A DNA stretch of 38,897 nt from an uncultured Clostridia bacterium (GCA_947624195.1 CANQJH010000017.1:1-38897), one strand, 5' to 3'. Numbered from the stretch's first letter, positions 15,947-24,629 are shown. Numbers and translations are program-made. Notes: generated by a model from the letters alone, not told the origin.

Positions 15947-17128
15947 ATGAATACGGCTGAAATAAACAAGTTAGGAAAAGAATTAGAATTATTTACGTAT
16001 GCTGATTATATAGGTAAAGGTTTCCCGATATTTTTACCTAAAGGTGCTAAATTAATCAATTTGATTAGAAACTATGTTGAATCAGAAGAGGCTAAATATG
16101 GCTACGAAGTAGTTAGGACACCTAATGTTTCAAAAGCTGAAATTTATAAAATCGAGGATAGGTTTGATCTATATAAGGATCAAATGTTTATCATTAAGTC
16201 AAATGATAATGAAGAAAATTGGCTAGTGCTAAGACCTTATGCTTCGCCTTTTCATTGCACTATATACAAAAATAAGCAGAGAAGTTATAAAAATTTACCT
16301 ATAAAACTTAGCGAAACATCAACCGTTTATCGTAATGAGAAAGACATAAAGGGGATAAGCAAAACTAGACAAATTACACTTTCTGATGCGAGTATATTTG
16401 TTGCTCAAGAAGATTTGGAAAAAGAAATTAAAGAAGCATTACAAATACAGCAAAATTTTATAGCAAAACTTGGATTAGATGTAAATTATTTTGTGTCTAG
16501 CTGGAATACATCTAAAAGGGAAGAATACATAGGTCAAATTGAGGAATGGGAGTACACCACAAACGCAATGAAAAATGCTTTAAACAGCTTAAATATTCCA
16601 TATGTAGAAAACAACAAAGCGCTAATGTATGGACCATCAATACAAATAATGTATAACAAAAAAGAGTTTTCTAGTATACAAGTAGATTTTGAAATAGTGC
16701 ATAGATTTGATGTAACATATGTAAATAAAGATGACGAAGAACAATATCCAGTGTACATATACAGAACTTCAGTAGGAAGCTATGAAAATTTACTAAGCAT
16801 ATTGTTAGAAAAATATGAGGGAGATTTTCCTTTATGGATAGCACCAATTCAGGCAGTAATTATTCCAGAAGATGATGAATATAATAATTATGCTCAAGAA
16901 ATTCTACAAAAAATGTTAAGTAGCGGAATAAGAGCTACAATAGATGCTACTGATACAAACACTCAAAACAAAGAATATAGAGCGTTTGAGCAATGTATAC
17001 CATATACAATAAAAATAGGAAAAACAGAATTTGATAATAATAAGATTAAAGTAAGATCAAAAACGTATATAGATAAAATAATGGAAACTGATAATTTGGT
17101 ACAAGAATTGTTAAAAAAGATAGATTGA
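15947..17128 (+). CDS. ThrRS paralogue lacking editing domains and all zinc ligands
   Basis: The 393-residue protein aligns along its whole length with the catalytic core and anticodon-binding domain of the neighbouring ThrRS (start GKELELFTYADYIGKGFPIFLPKGA), but the TGS and editing domains are absent. Each zinc ligand is replaced: Ser100 for Cys334 (PYASPFH), Ser149 for His385 (SDASIF) and Tyr272 for His515 (VYIYRTSVG). The motif 3 arginine is Asn281. Motif 2 keeps Arg129 (VYRNE). It is therefore very unlikely to activate threonine. The frame is intact, with a good AAGGAG site and a conserved C-terminal domain (LWIAPIQAVIIP), so it is probably a functional protein with another role, such as tRNA binding, regulation or a changed substrate. 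It is likely co-transcribed with thrS. Confidence 0.9.
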   Translation: MNTAEINKLGKELELFTYADYIGKGFPIFLPKGAKLINLIRNYVESEEAKYGYEVVRTPNVSKAEIYKIEDRFDLYKDQMFIIKSNDNEENWLVLRPYASPFHCTIYKNKQRSYKNLPIKLSETSTVYRNEKDIKGISKTRQITLSDASIFVAQEDLEKEIKEALQIQQNFIAKLGLDVNYFVSSWNTSKREEYIGQIEEWEYTTNAMKNALNSLNIPYVENNKALMYGPSIQIMYNKKEFSSIQVDFEIVHRFDVTYVNKDDEEQYPVYIYRTSVGSYENLLSILLEKYEGDFPLWIAPIQAVIIPEDDEYNNYAQEILQKMLSSGIRATIDATDTNTQNKEYRAFEQCIPYTIKIGKTEFDNNKIKVRSKTYIDKIMETDNLVQELLKKID

Positions 17129-17146
17129 TATATAAGAAAAGCAAAT

Positions 17147-17170
17147 AGACACTCCGAACTCGGAGTGTCT
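17147..17170. terminator. Perfect hairpin after the ThrRS paralogue
   Basis: AGACACTCCG pairs perfectly with CGGAGTGTCT around AACT. Only a weak T-run follows, but it sits between converging genes and is the only terminator candidate for the thrS operon. Confidence 0.6.
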
Positions 17171-17197
17171 ATATTGCTTGCTTGGTACATCTCATCG

Positions 17198-17338
17198 TTA
17201 TCTCTTCTTATGTTTGATTTTGGGGAAGAGTTTAAATCCCATAGCATGATTGCATCCAAGGCAGAAACCCACCACAAACATAATAATAGATACAATCAAA
17301 AGAAGAACAAAGAGGATAACGTAATCGACAATTTGCAT
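17198..17338 (-). CDS. Small membrane protein, 46 residues
   Basis: A minus-strand frame starts MQIVDYVILFVLLLIVSIIM and continues FVVGFCLGCNHAMGFKLFPK to a basic end. It has one strong membrane helix (about residues 5-27), a CxxC (FCLGCNH) at the membrane face and a Lys/Arg/His-rich tail. It has all the marks of a real gene: AAAGGAGG 8 bases before the ATG at 17338 and a promoter TTGACT-17-TACAAT. The family is not recognised. It is transcribed divergently from the unknown operon at 17514 and ends facing the thrS operon. Single-helix proteins of this size often modulate larger membrane complexes, but no partner is indicated. Confidence 0.75.
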   Translation of the reverse strand: MQIVDYVILFVLLLIVSIIMFVVGFCLGCNHAMGFKLFPKIKHKKR

Positions 17339-17388
17339 AATCAAAGCCTCCTTTACCAAGCTGTGAAAAAATTGAAATGCATAATATA

Positions 17389-17417
17389 ATTGTACTACAT
17401 TTTGCCAATAAAGTCAA
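17389..17417 (-). promoter_or_regulatory. Promoter of the 46-residue membrane protein gene
   Basis: On the minus strand TTGACT (17417-17412), a 17-base spacer and TACAAT (17394-17389) precede the gene by about 50 bases. Confidence 0.65.
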
Positions 17418-17442
17418 GCTACGACAAAAAATCATCAATGCC

Positions 17443-17471
17443 TTGTATTTTTGCATTTGCAGTGATATAAT
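17443..17471 (+). promoter_or_regulatory. Promoter of the unknown two-gene operon
   Basis: TTGTAT (17443-17448), a 17-base spacer and TATAAT (17466-17471) precede the GGGAGGT ribosome binding site at 17501. Confidence 0.6.
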
Positions 17472-17513
17472 CTATTAAAAATAGAGGACGAGTAAGTGAA
17501 GGGAGGTATTAAA

Positions 17514-19664
17514 TTGTCAAACGAAGTATTAGAATATATTGGTTTAAATTTAAACAAAGAATATAAAAATTTGAAATTTACAAAACCTGAATTTAATATT
17601 GCAAAATCGTATGATAATTCTATGCTTTATAAAGTATACAAAATGCTTCCTATTAAAGATATTGAAATTTTGGTAAGCTATACCGATAGAACTACGGAAA
17701 TAAAGGAAAGATACTTAACAGCCAAACCTTGGGATGTTTTTATAAAAGAAAATGAAACAGAATTTTTGGAATTAGTTGCTCAAACCAAAGTTGAAGATGT
17801 TGAGCAAATAGAAAAAATGCAAAAAGAATTTGAAAAACATATACCATATTTTATAAAATATGATAAAAACTATCTATGGCAAATTTATTACTCAAATTCT
17901 GATAAAAAATATTTTATGCTAGTCCCAGCAAGAGAGGGAGATGCATCAGCCTTATTCTATTTGATAAAAAAGAAATTGGAAAATAGTGATGACAACATCT
18001 ATGTCCCAATCTGCAAAGAAGATTATTCAGATAATATTTTGAAAAAAAGCGAAATCACAGATTTTGAAAATTATATATGGCTATTTACAAAACAATGGCC
18101 TAACATATATGAAGTAGAAAATAAACTCTACATAACTGGTGTAACCCAAATACAAGAGGGATTTGAGAGCAAATACAAAATTGCACTAGAAACAGCCGAA
18201 GAGGCAGAATCCGAATTTACACTGTTCAAAGCATTATTTATACTAGCAACTGAGACTAATTACAAGTTTGACAATTGTATAGATGATGAGGGAAGACTGA
18301 GATTAAAGTATGAAGATGAAATTATACAAATAGACAATTTATCAAATTTCATTACAAAACAAGCAAGTATTCAAAAAATAGAAAATAAAGAAATTAAAGC
18401 TGAAATAGAAACAGGAAGCAATGAACTAGATAAGTTGAAAAAAGAAGTAGAATTGCTTACAGAAAATTACAGATTACAAGAAAAGCAAATTGTAATGTTT
18501 TTGAATTGTAAAAAAAGCTTTTTTAAAAAATTAAAATATTTTTTTAAAAAGCCTGTTAAAGGTACAAGATTTAATTTGTCAAAAACTGAGAACAACAAAG
18601 CAAAGGAAAAAGATGAAGAATCAACCAATGCAAAAAGCAAGACAGAAAAGCTTTCACAAGGTGTCTATAATTTATCTGATTTAGTAAAACTTTGTTTATC
18701 TAACAAAAAAATAAATGATGAACTAAAAAATATAAAGTCAGATATATTTGCAATGAAAAATAAAAAAAGTACTTTAGAAAAAAGAGTAAAAAATGCAAAA
18801 AAATATCTTGATGAAATAGAAAAACACAAAAAAAGTATTTTTGAATTTTGGAAGTTTGCTAAAAAGGACGAAGACCCAGCGTTAAATGAGGGAGAAGAAG
18901 TAGTAACAGAAAAGAAATTGTCCGTAGACTTCAATGTCCAAGAGGATATGCCCGAATTTTCTGCAAGCGCTGATAGTATGCAAAAGCAAAAATTGTCTAT
19001 TGATGAGTGTAATAGCATTTTTGTTTGCAAATATGTACTAGATTCTATAAATGCAGTGCGTAATGGCAAAAACATAAAAAAGACACTGGAGCGAGATTTG
19101 ACAAATCTTCAAGATAAGTATGTAAGCAATAAAAAAACAGAAATATTTGGAGATATTGAAGAAGATTATACCAAGGTAAAAAATCTTAACAATAAAAAGC
19201 ATAGAGAAAATAGAAAAAATGTGTACTCTATATTAAGGATTAATGACAAAACAACTATTGATGAATTTAGAGATTCGATAGAAGATGTTGTAAAACTTTT
19301 AAATGAAGCTTACAAAAAAATCACTGCAATAGCTAATTTTTCTGCTTATTACGTAGATGATAAAGAACGTGAATATGTGATAGCAGAAATCGATCCTAAA
19401 AAAATAAATTTTAATGATTTAAATGACAAAATAGTTTATAAAACACAGATGAAAATGGGTGAAAATGTTTTATATTTTAGCAATATAACAAATTATGATA
19501 ATTACAATCAAACTCTTCCAAGTGGTATGGATGAGGAAACTAAGGTTTTAATAAAAAATATAAAAAGAGAAAACAAAAGAGAAGTCACTGTGAATGTAAT
19601 TGATGAGGAAGATTTATATAATATAAAAATTAATAAAATAAAGGTCGTAGAGTGGTATGATTAG
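17514..19664 (+). CDS. Large coiled-coil protein of unknown function
   Basis: This product of about 716 residues is not recognised. The start is TTG at 17514, because GGGAGGT lies 6-7 bases before it; a GTG at 17496 lacks a site. Features in order: a mixed alpha/beta N-terminal region (1-290), a coiled coil (about 300-340), a short basic amphipathic stretch with KKSFFKKLKYFFKKPVK (about 345-365) that could touch membrane or nucleic acid, a Lys/Glu-rich linker, a second coiled coil (about 400-450), an acidic linker and a C-terminal helical region. No signal peptide or membrane helix is seen. The last 8 bases overlap the next gene, so the two proteins are made together and probably act together. 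Confidence 0.85.
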   Translation: MSNEVLEYIGLNLNKEYKNLKFTKPEFNIAKSYDNSMLYKVYKMLPIKDIEILVSYTDRTTEIKERYLTAKPWDVFIKENETEFLELVAQTKVEDVEQIEKMQKEFEKHIPYFIKYDKNYLWQIYYSNSDKKYFMLVPAREGDASALFYLIKKKLENSDDNIYVPICKEDYSDNILKKSEITDFENYIWLFTKQWPNIYEVENKLYITGVTQIQEGFESKYKIALETAEEAESEFTLFKALFILATETNYKFDNCIDDEGRLRLKYEDEIIQIDNLSNFITKQASIQKIENKEIKAEIETGSNELDKLKKEVELLTENYRLQEKQIVMFLNCKKSFFKKLKYFFKKPVKGTRFNLSKTENNKAKEKDEESTNAKSKTEKLSQGVYNLSDLVKLCLSNKKINDELKNIKSDIFAMKNKKSTLEKRVKNAKKYLDEIEKHKKSIFEFWKFAKKDEDPALNEGEEVVTEKKLSVDFNVQEDMPEFSASADSMQKQKLSIDECNSIFVCKYVLDSINAVRNGKNIKKTLERDLTNLQDKYVSNKKTEIFGDIEEDYTKVKNLNNKKHRENRKNVYSILRINDKTTIDEFRDSIEDVVKLLNEAYKKITAIANFSAYYVDDKEREYVIAEIDPKKINFNDLNDKIVYKTQMKMGENVLYFSNITNYDNYNQTLPSGMDEETKVLIKNIKRENKREVTVNVIDEEDLYNIKINKIKVVEWYD

Positions 19665-20523
19665 AATAGGTAGCATTAATTTAAAAACAGAAGATAATGA
19701 TACAAAAATTAATCATAATGTTAGAACCAATAAATTATCAATAGCAAATTTTACAGTTGTTGGTATTTTATTAAATGAGCCAAATAACGAGGTTATATCA
19801 AATCAGCTTAAAGAATTTAATACCTATTATTTTGAAGGAAATTGTGCAAAATTAGATAAATATTTAAGAGAATATAAGGTCAAATATGTACTAGTTGGAA
19901 TCAACTTAAATAACTTAAAAAGTGAAAATGATGTGAAAAAATATATTAGATATATAAGGAAACTTGGCAAAGTTTGCAGAAGATGCAAAACTAGAATTGG
20001 CATTATGGGAGATGAGCCAGGCGAGATTATATCTATGCTAATATTTAATTATAGAGACAATTTAAATATTAAAAATATTAAAATAGAAGATTTGATAGAA
20101 TCGACAAAAGTAGAAATGTATAGGACCAGAAGGCAAAGATACGAATATATCTATGATAAAACTTGTAATATGCTAGATACAGAATTTAGAACTAAAAACT
20201 TATGTGATTTTAAAGATAATAAATGTTTAGAAAAAAGAAAATCAAATGTGGTATGTGGATGTTGTAGACATTATAAAAATTTATTTTCAAATCAGCTTGT
20301 GAAATGCAAGTATTTGAAAAATAAGAAATGCACTGCAAAATGTATAAGTTGCAAGCTATTTACTTGTGACACTTTGCAAAAGAAAGGTATAAAATTTAGG
20401 GTTAGAGATTTTTATTTCTTGAATTATTATTTAAATCCAATCCAAAAATTCATTGTTAAATACAGTGTTTTCACACACAAAAACAAAATAATAAAAGAAT
20501 TAATGAGGACAAGTTTAAAGTAA
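19657..20523 (+). CDS. Protein of unknown function with a Cys-rich C-terminal domain
   Basis: The 288-residue protein overlaps the preceding gene by 8 bases. The first 160 residues form a soluble alpha/beta region (LSIANFTVVGILLNEPNNE, VKYVLVGINLNNL, RIGIMGDEPGEIISML) with one CRRC pair. Residues about 175-250 hold some ten cysteines in tight groups (NLCDFKDNKC, VVCGCCRHYKN, KKCTAKCISCKLFTC), a pattern suited to zinc or an iron-sulfur cluster. The end is basic and aromatic (RVRDFYFLNYYLNPIQKF). Similar Cys-rich tails occur in unclassified clostridial proteins, but a function is not known to me. A strong terminator follows. Confidence 0.85.
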   Translation: MIRIGSINLKTEDNDTKINHNVRTNKLSIANFTVVGILLNEPNNEVISNQLKEFNTYYFEGNCAKLDKYLREYKVKYVLVGINLNNLKSENDVKKYIRYIRKLGKVCRRCKTRIGIMGDEPGEIISMLIFNYRDNLNIKNIKIEDLIESTKVEMYRTRRQRYEYIYDKTCNMLDTEFRTKNLCDFKDNKCLEKRKSNVVCGCCRHYKNLFSNQLVKCKYLKNKKCTAKCISCKLFTCDTLQKKGIKFRVRDFYFLNYYLNPIQKFIVKYSVFTHKNKIIKELMRTSLK

Positions 20524-20524
20524 T

Positions 20525-20563
20525 AAAAGAGTATTGGCAAAATTTTGACCAATACTCTTTTTG
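20525..20563. terminator. Strong bidirectional terminator
   Basis: AGAGTATTGG (20528-20537) pairs perfectly with CCAATACTCT (20549-20558), flanked by AAAA and TTTTT. It ends the unknown operon and the converging spoIVA gene. Confidence 0.85.
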
Positions 20564-20572
20564 TGCAAAACA

Positions 20573-22075
20573 TTATAAAATAATGCAGATTAATCCTCCA
20601 GAACCCTCATTTACAATTCTCTCTAATGTTTGCTGTAACTTGATTTGTGCGTCTTCAGGCATACAAGCTAGTTTGTTCTGTAATCCTTCATTTACTAAGC
20701 TATGCAAGCTTTTGCCAAATATGTTAGATTCCCATATCTTTTTAGGGTCATTTTCAAATTCTGATAAAAGATATTTTACCAAGTCTTCTGATTGTTTTTC
20801 ACTTCCAACAATAGGAGATACTTCTGTTTCGACTTCTGTTTTAATCAAGTGAATACTAGGGGCTTTCGCCTTTAGCTTAACTCCATATTTGCTTCCTTGC
20901 TTAACCATTTCTGGCTCATCTAAAATAAGTTCATCTATTGATGGCGTAATAATGCCATAACCCTTGCTATTTACCTCTTCTATTGCAGGTGCAATTTTAT
21001 CATATTTGCTCTTAGTAGTTGCAAAATTTGAAAAGGTAGAGAATAACTCATATTCGTTTGTAATCGGCGTTCCTGACATTTCGGTTAATACTTTATAGAA
21101 TAGTGATGAGTTCACTTCCAATGATATTGTTATATATCCAGTTCCCAAATCTATTTCATCCACGTTGCAAGAAGTAATTACAGTATTGTCTCCTGCACTA
21201 TTTAGCGCATCTTGCATTGTAGTTACAACTGAATTAACTTGTTTAATAACTTTCAAATCTGAAAAATTGGTTTTTATTTCATTTAACATTTCTGATTTTA
21301 GCCAATGGTTTTTGTCTAATGCATCTATCCATTTTGCATATCTTAAATTAATTCTTTGTGTTGGGAATTCATATAAAACTTTGCTAAAAATCTCATTTAT
21401 ATCATCTAAATTTAAATTAGCACAATCAGTTGGAATAACTGGAACGCCATATTTAGTTTCAAGATTTGCTGCTAAGTCAATAGTGTCATTAGAATATGGA
21501 GTAGATGTATTTAAAACAATTACAAAAGGTTTATTCAAAGATTTTAGCTCATTTGCAATTCTTTCTTCAGGATTTACATAGTCATCTCTGCTTATTCCAG
21601 AAAAGCTACCATCGGTGGTTACCAATATTCCAATAGTCGAGTGGTCTGTTATAACCTTTTTTGTGCCAATTTCAGCTGCCTCTTGAAAAGGAATTTCATC
21701 ATCAAACCATGGGGTTTTTACCATCCTAGGAATGTCATTTTCCATATATCCTATTGCATTATTTACCAGATAACCAACACAGTCAACAAGTCTAGTTCTA
21801 AACTTTACATTACCATTTAAGGTGATTTCTACTGCTTCATTAGGAATAAATTTAGGCTCAGTTGTCATGATGGTTCTGCCAGTAGCGCTTTGTGGAAGCT
21901 CATCCACGGTTCTTTCTCTTTTGTAATTATTATCAATATTAGGAATAACAAGTAAGTCCATAAAATTCTTTATAAAAGTTGACTTACCAGTCCTTACAGG
22001 ACCAACTACTCCAACATAAATATCACCATCAGTACGAGTTGCTATATCCTGATATAGTTTTAAATTGTCCTCCAT
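20573..22075 (-). CDS. spoIVA: Stage IV sporulation protein A, spore coat ATPase
   Basis: The 500-residue protein has the typical opening IATRTDGDIYVGVVGPVRTGKSTF, with Walker A at Gly25-Thr33, then RTIMTTEPKFIPNEAVEI (sensor threonines), RLVDCVGYLV, FNEPNNE-like DDYVNPEERIANEL and the long C-terminal region ending GGLICIIL. SpoIVA is made in the mother cell, polymerises with ATP hydrolysis on the forespore surface and forms the base layer of the coat. Length and ending match the family. A strong AAAGGAGGT site precedes the ATG and a sigma-E-like promoter lies upstream. It shows that the organism makes endospores. Confidence 0.97.
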   Translation of the reverse strand: MEDNLKLYQDIATRTDGDIYVGVVGPVRTGKSTFIKNFMDLLVIPNIDNNYKRERTVDELPQSATGRTIMTTEPKFIPNEAVEITLNGNVKFRTRLVDCVGYLVNNAIGYMENDIPRMVKTPWFDDEIPFQEAAEIGTKKVITDHSTIGILVTTDGSFSGISRDDYVNPEERIANELKSLNKPFVIVLNTSTPYSNDTIDLAANLETKYGVPVIPTDCANLNLDDINEIFSKVLYEFPTQRINLRYAKWIDALDKNHWLKSEMLNEIKTNFSDLKVIKQVNSVVTTMQDALNSAGDNTVITSCNVDEIDLGTGYITISLEVNSSLFYKVLTEMSGTPITNEYELFSTFSNFATTKSKYDKIAPAIEEVNSKGYGIITPSIDELILDEPEMVKQGSKYGVKLKAKAPSIHLIKTEVETEVSPIVGSEKQSEDLVKYLLSEFENDPKKIWESNIFGKSLHSLVNEGLQNKLACMPEDAQIKLQQTLERIVNEGSGGLICIIL

Positions 22076-22114
22076 TTTTTACCTCCTTTAGAGACGTTTG
22101 TACAAAACTTTATT

Positions 22115-22144
22115 AAAGTATATTAGGAGAAATGAAAGTTATGA
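22115..22144 (-). promoter_or_regulatory. Candidate sigma-E promoter of spoIVA
   Basis: Minus-strand TCATAACT (22144-22137), a 14-base spacer and TATACTTT (22122-22115) resemble the sigma-E -35 and CATACANT -10 elements, in line with mother-cell expression of spoIVA. Confidence 0.45.
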
Positions 22145-22241
22145 CAATTTAAGTAAAATATTTAAAAAATTAATATATATAATTAAAATTGGGATCATAA
22201 AAGGTTAAAAAAGGCGCGAGTATAAACATTTCTCAAAAATA

Positions 22242-22270
22242 TTGCATAAAATAAACAAATATGATAAAAT
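22242..22270 (+). promoter_or_regulatory. Promoter of the pyrophosphorylase gene
   Basis: TTGCAT (22242-22247), 17 bases, TAAAAT (22265-22270). An AAAGGATTG site and ATG at 22317 follow. Confidence 0.5.
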
Positions 22271-22316
22271 GCAAAAGATTGAATTATGAAAATTTCAAAG
22301 AAAGGATTGTTGGAAA

Positions 22317-23564
22317 ATGAAGAATTATATTGAATTACTAAAACAAAACAATCAAGAACATTTATTAAATTATATTGAAAAAGTTGACGAAAATAAGAAA
22401 GAAGATATTATAAAACAAATAGAAAATTTAGATTTTGAACAATTAAAATTATTATATGAAACAAGTAACAGAGAGACAGATAAGGCAATACAAGGTATAA
22501 TTATAGAACATATACCATTTGTTGATAAATACAAACTAGAAGAAACAAAATACAAAGAGCTAGAAGATATAGGCAACAGCGTAATAAAAAATGGTGAATA
22601 TGCGGTTGTTACTATGGCAGGAGGACAAGGAACTAGGCTTGGACATAATGGACCTAAGGGTACATTTAAGCTAAATATTAAGCCAGAAGCCAAATATTTA
22701 TTTCAAATAATAGCAGAAAACCTACAAAGAGTAAATCAAAAGTTTAATATAGTACTGCCTTGGTACATAATGACTAGTACAGAAAATAACCAAAAAACAG
22801 TAGAATTTTTTGAAGAACATAATTTCTTTGGATATCCAAAGGAAAATGTAAGATTTTTCAATCAAGGCAATTTACCATTGCTAGATGAAGACGGTAAATT
22901 ATTGGTTGACGAAAACTATGATATTAAGATAGCTTCAGACGGAAATGGAAGTATATACAAGTCAATGAAAAAAGAAGGCATATTAGAGGATATGAAAAAA
23001 CGCGGAGTAAAATGGATTTTCATAGGAGCAGTTGATAATGCACTTCTTAATATGTGCGACCCTATACTTTTAGGCTTAACAATAGATGAAGGTAATAAGG
23101 TAGGCTCTAAATCTGTAGTAAAAGCAAATCCTCATGAAAGAGTAGGAGTATTTTGTAAAAAAGATAGTAAACCTGCAGTTATTGAATATACTGAACTTCC
23201 AGAGTCAATGGCAGAAGAGATAGATGAAGAGGGAGAGTTACTTTTCGGAGAATCACATATTATGTGCAATTTATATTGCTTAGACGCTCTTGAAAAAATA
23301 GCAGAACAAAATCTTCCTTATCACAGTGCACATAAAAAAGCTAATTATATGGATGAAAATGGAAATGTAGTAGTAGCAAAAGAGCCCAATGCATACAAGT
23401 ACGAAGCATTTATATTTGATGGATTTAATTACTTTGACAACATCTCTATTTTAAGAGGCAGAAGAGAAGAAGACTTTGCCCCAATTAAAAATGCAGAAGG
23501 TGTAGATAGCCCTGCAACTGCAATTGAGTTATATAATAAGTATTGGAAATTAGAGGAGTGTTAA
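22317..23564 (+). CDS. UDPGP-family nucleotidyltransferase (UDP-GlcNAc pyrophosphorylase-like)
   Basis: The 415-residue enzyme has the UDPGP/UAP1 nucleotide-binding motif VVTMAGGQGTRLGHNGPKG (about residues 97-115), PWYIMTSTEN, FFNQGNLPLLDEDGK, an SDGNGSIYKSM loop and FDGFNYF. The family is better known from eukaryotes and joins UTP with GlcNAc-1-P (or a related sugar-1-P) to make the UDP-sugar used for peptidoglycan. The short length and GGQGTRLG form favour the UAP-like branch found in many Clostridia. The stop overlaps the next start by one base (TAATG), and that gene encodes a hexapeptide acyltransferase, so the pair could supply both activities of GlmU. Confidence 0.9.
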   Translation: MKNYIELLKQNNQEHLLNYIEKVDENKKEDIIKQIENLDFEQLKLLYETSNRETDKAIQGIIIEHIPFVDKYKLEETKYKELEDIGNSVIKNGEYAVVTMAGGQGTRLGHNGPKGTFKLNIKPEAKYLFQIIAENLQRVNQKFNIVLPWYIMTSTENNQKTVEFFEEHNFFGYPKENVRFFNQGNLPLLDEDGKLLVDENYDIKIASDGNGSIYKSMKKEGILEDMKKRGVKWIFIGAVDNALLNMCDPILLGLTIDEGNKVGSKSVVKANPHERVGVFCKKDSKPAVIEYTELPESMAEEIDEEGELLFGESHIMCNLYCLDALEKIAEQNLPYHSAHKKANYMDENGNVVVAKEPNAYKYEAFIFDGFNYFDNISILRGRREEDFAPIKNAEGVDSPATAIELYNKYWKLEEC

Positions 23565-24232
23565 TGATGGAAGGATGTAAAACTATTAATCTCTATAATT
23601 TAGATGAAACCATTGCAAAGGACCTATTACAGCAATATACATATCCATGGGAAGTACTAAGCCATATAGAAGAGTTCATTTTAGAACTTGGCAAAATTTT
23701 ACCCGAAAGTGAGTATAACAAAATAGGCGAAGATGTGTGGATTCACAAAACAGCTAACGTGTATGAAAGTGCATATATAAAAGGACCAGCAATAATATGC
23801 AAAAATGCTGAAGTAAGGCATTGTGCATTTATTAGAGGAAAAGCTATAGTTGGAGAAAATGCTGTAGTAGGAAACTCAACTGAACTTAAAAATGTAATTT
23901 TATTTAATAATGTGCAAGTGCCACATTACAATTATGTTGGAGACTCAATATTAGGATATAAATCACATATGGGAGCAGGCTCAATAACTTCTAATGTTAA
24001 GTCAGATAAAAAATTAGTTGTAATTAAAGATAGAGGAAACTGTATAGAAACTGGAATAAAAAAGGTAGGAGCTATGGTAGGTGATAACGTTGAAGTTGGA
24101 TGTGGCTCAGTTTTAAATCCAGGTACTGTAATAGGCAGAAATACCAATATATATCCTCTATCATCAGTAAGAGGTGTAATACCAGCAAATAGTATCTACA
24201 AGTGCAAATCAGAAATTGTAGAGAAAAGGTAA
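23564..24232 (+). CDS. Left-handed beta-helix acyltransferase, GlmU C-terminal-like
   Basis: The 222-residue protein has an N-terminal segment of about 60 residues (YNLDETIAKDLLQQY, PWEVLSHIEEFILEL), then hexapeptide repeats (IHKTANVYESAYIKGP, CAFIRGKAIVGENAVVGN, MGAGSITSNVKSDKK, VGAMVGDNVEVGCGSVLNPG). The PHYNYVGDSILG and GAGSITSN blocks match the acetyl-CoA/GlcN-1-P site of GlmU-type acetyltransferases. The ATG at 23564 overlaps the previous stop and has GAGGAG upstream; ATG 23567 is equally possible. With the preceding UDPGP enzyme it would make UDP-GlcNAc from GlcN-1-P as two separate proteins, in place of one bifunctional GlmU. Confidence 0.88.
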   Translation: MMEGCKTINLYNLDETIAKDLLQQYTYPWEVLSHIEEFILELGKILPESEYNKIGEDVWIHKTANVYESAYIKGPAIICKNAEVRHCAFIRGKAIVGENAVVGNSTELKNVILFNNVQVPHYNYVGDSILGYKSHMGAGSITSNVKSDKKLVVIKDRGNCIETGIKKVGAMVGDNVEVGCGSVLNPGTVIGRNTNIYPLSSVRGVIPANSIYKCKSEIVEKR

Positions 24233-24252
24233 AGAAAAATTAAAGAAACAAT

Positions 24253-24624
24253 TTATGAAACTGAACTGCTATACACTTTTTCTTCATGATTCTCACTAGG
24301 TAGCATGTAGTCGACTAAACCATAGACTAAAGCACCTAGGAAAAGGGATAAAAACGAAAGCATATAACCAATTGCAAAGTATTGTACTAAAAATAAAGCA
24401 ACTCCAGCTAGAATAAATCCAATAATAAATTTTATAAATGGATGAAAATATATTTTAGTAAAATTATCGATTAAAAAATCTACTATTGTTAAAATTCCAA
24501 TAGCTAGTGCCAATATCCAAATGCTAGATGTTGTAAATCCCGGAGTGAAAAAAGCTGTAATTCCTAAAACCAAAATACTAGTTATTAATCTACCAATAAA
24601 CTGTATTGACCTATTTATTTTCAT
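24253..24624 (-). CDS. Four-helix membrane protein (holin-like or DUF2512-like)
   Basis: The 123-residue protein has four predicted membrane helices: about 10-27 (FIGRLITSILVLGITAFF), 32-52 (SIWILALAIGILTIVDFLID), 62-82 (FIKFIIGFILAGVALFLVQY) and 86-108. It ends with a short polar tail (PSENHEEKVYSSSVS). Size and layout resemble superfamily IV phage-holin-like proteins and the YndM/DUF2512 group of Firmicutes; the sequence does not decide between them. It converges on the acyltransferase gene. Its leader is copy B of the repeated pseudoknot-like element. Confidence 0.75.
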   Translation of the reverse strand: MKINRSIQFIGRLITSILVLGITAFFTPGFTTSSIWILALAIGILTIVDFLIDNFTKIYFHPFIKFIIGFILAGVALFLVQYFAIGYMLSFLSLFLGALVYGLVDYMLPSENHEEKVYSSSVS

Positions 24625-24629
24625 AAGAA

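Noticed and set aside
17232-17456. A 74-codon minus-strand frame overlapping the small membrane protein gene
   Set aside because: The promoter and AAAGGAGG site point to the other frame (17338-17198), which gives a sensible membrane protein; the longer frame has no site and runs through the promoter.
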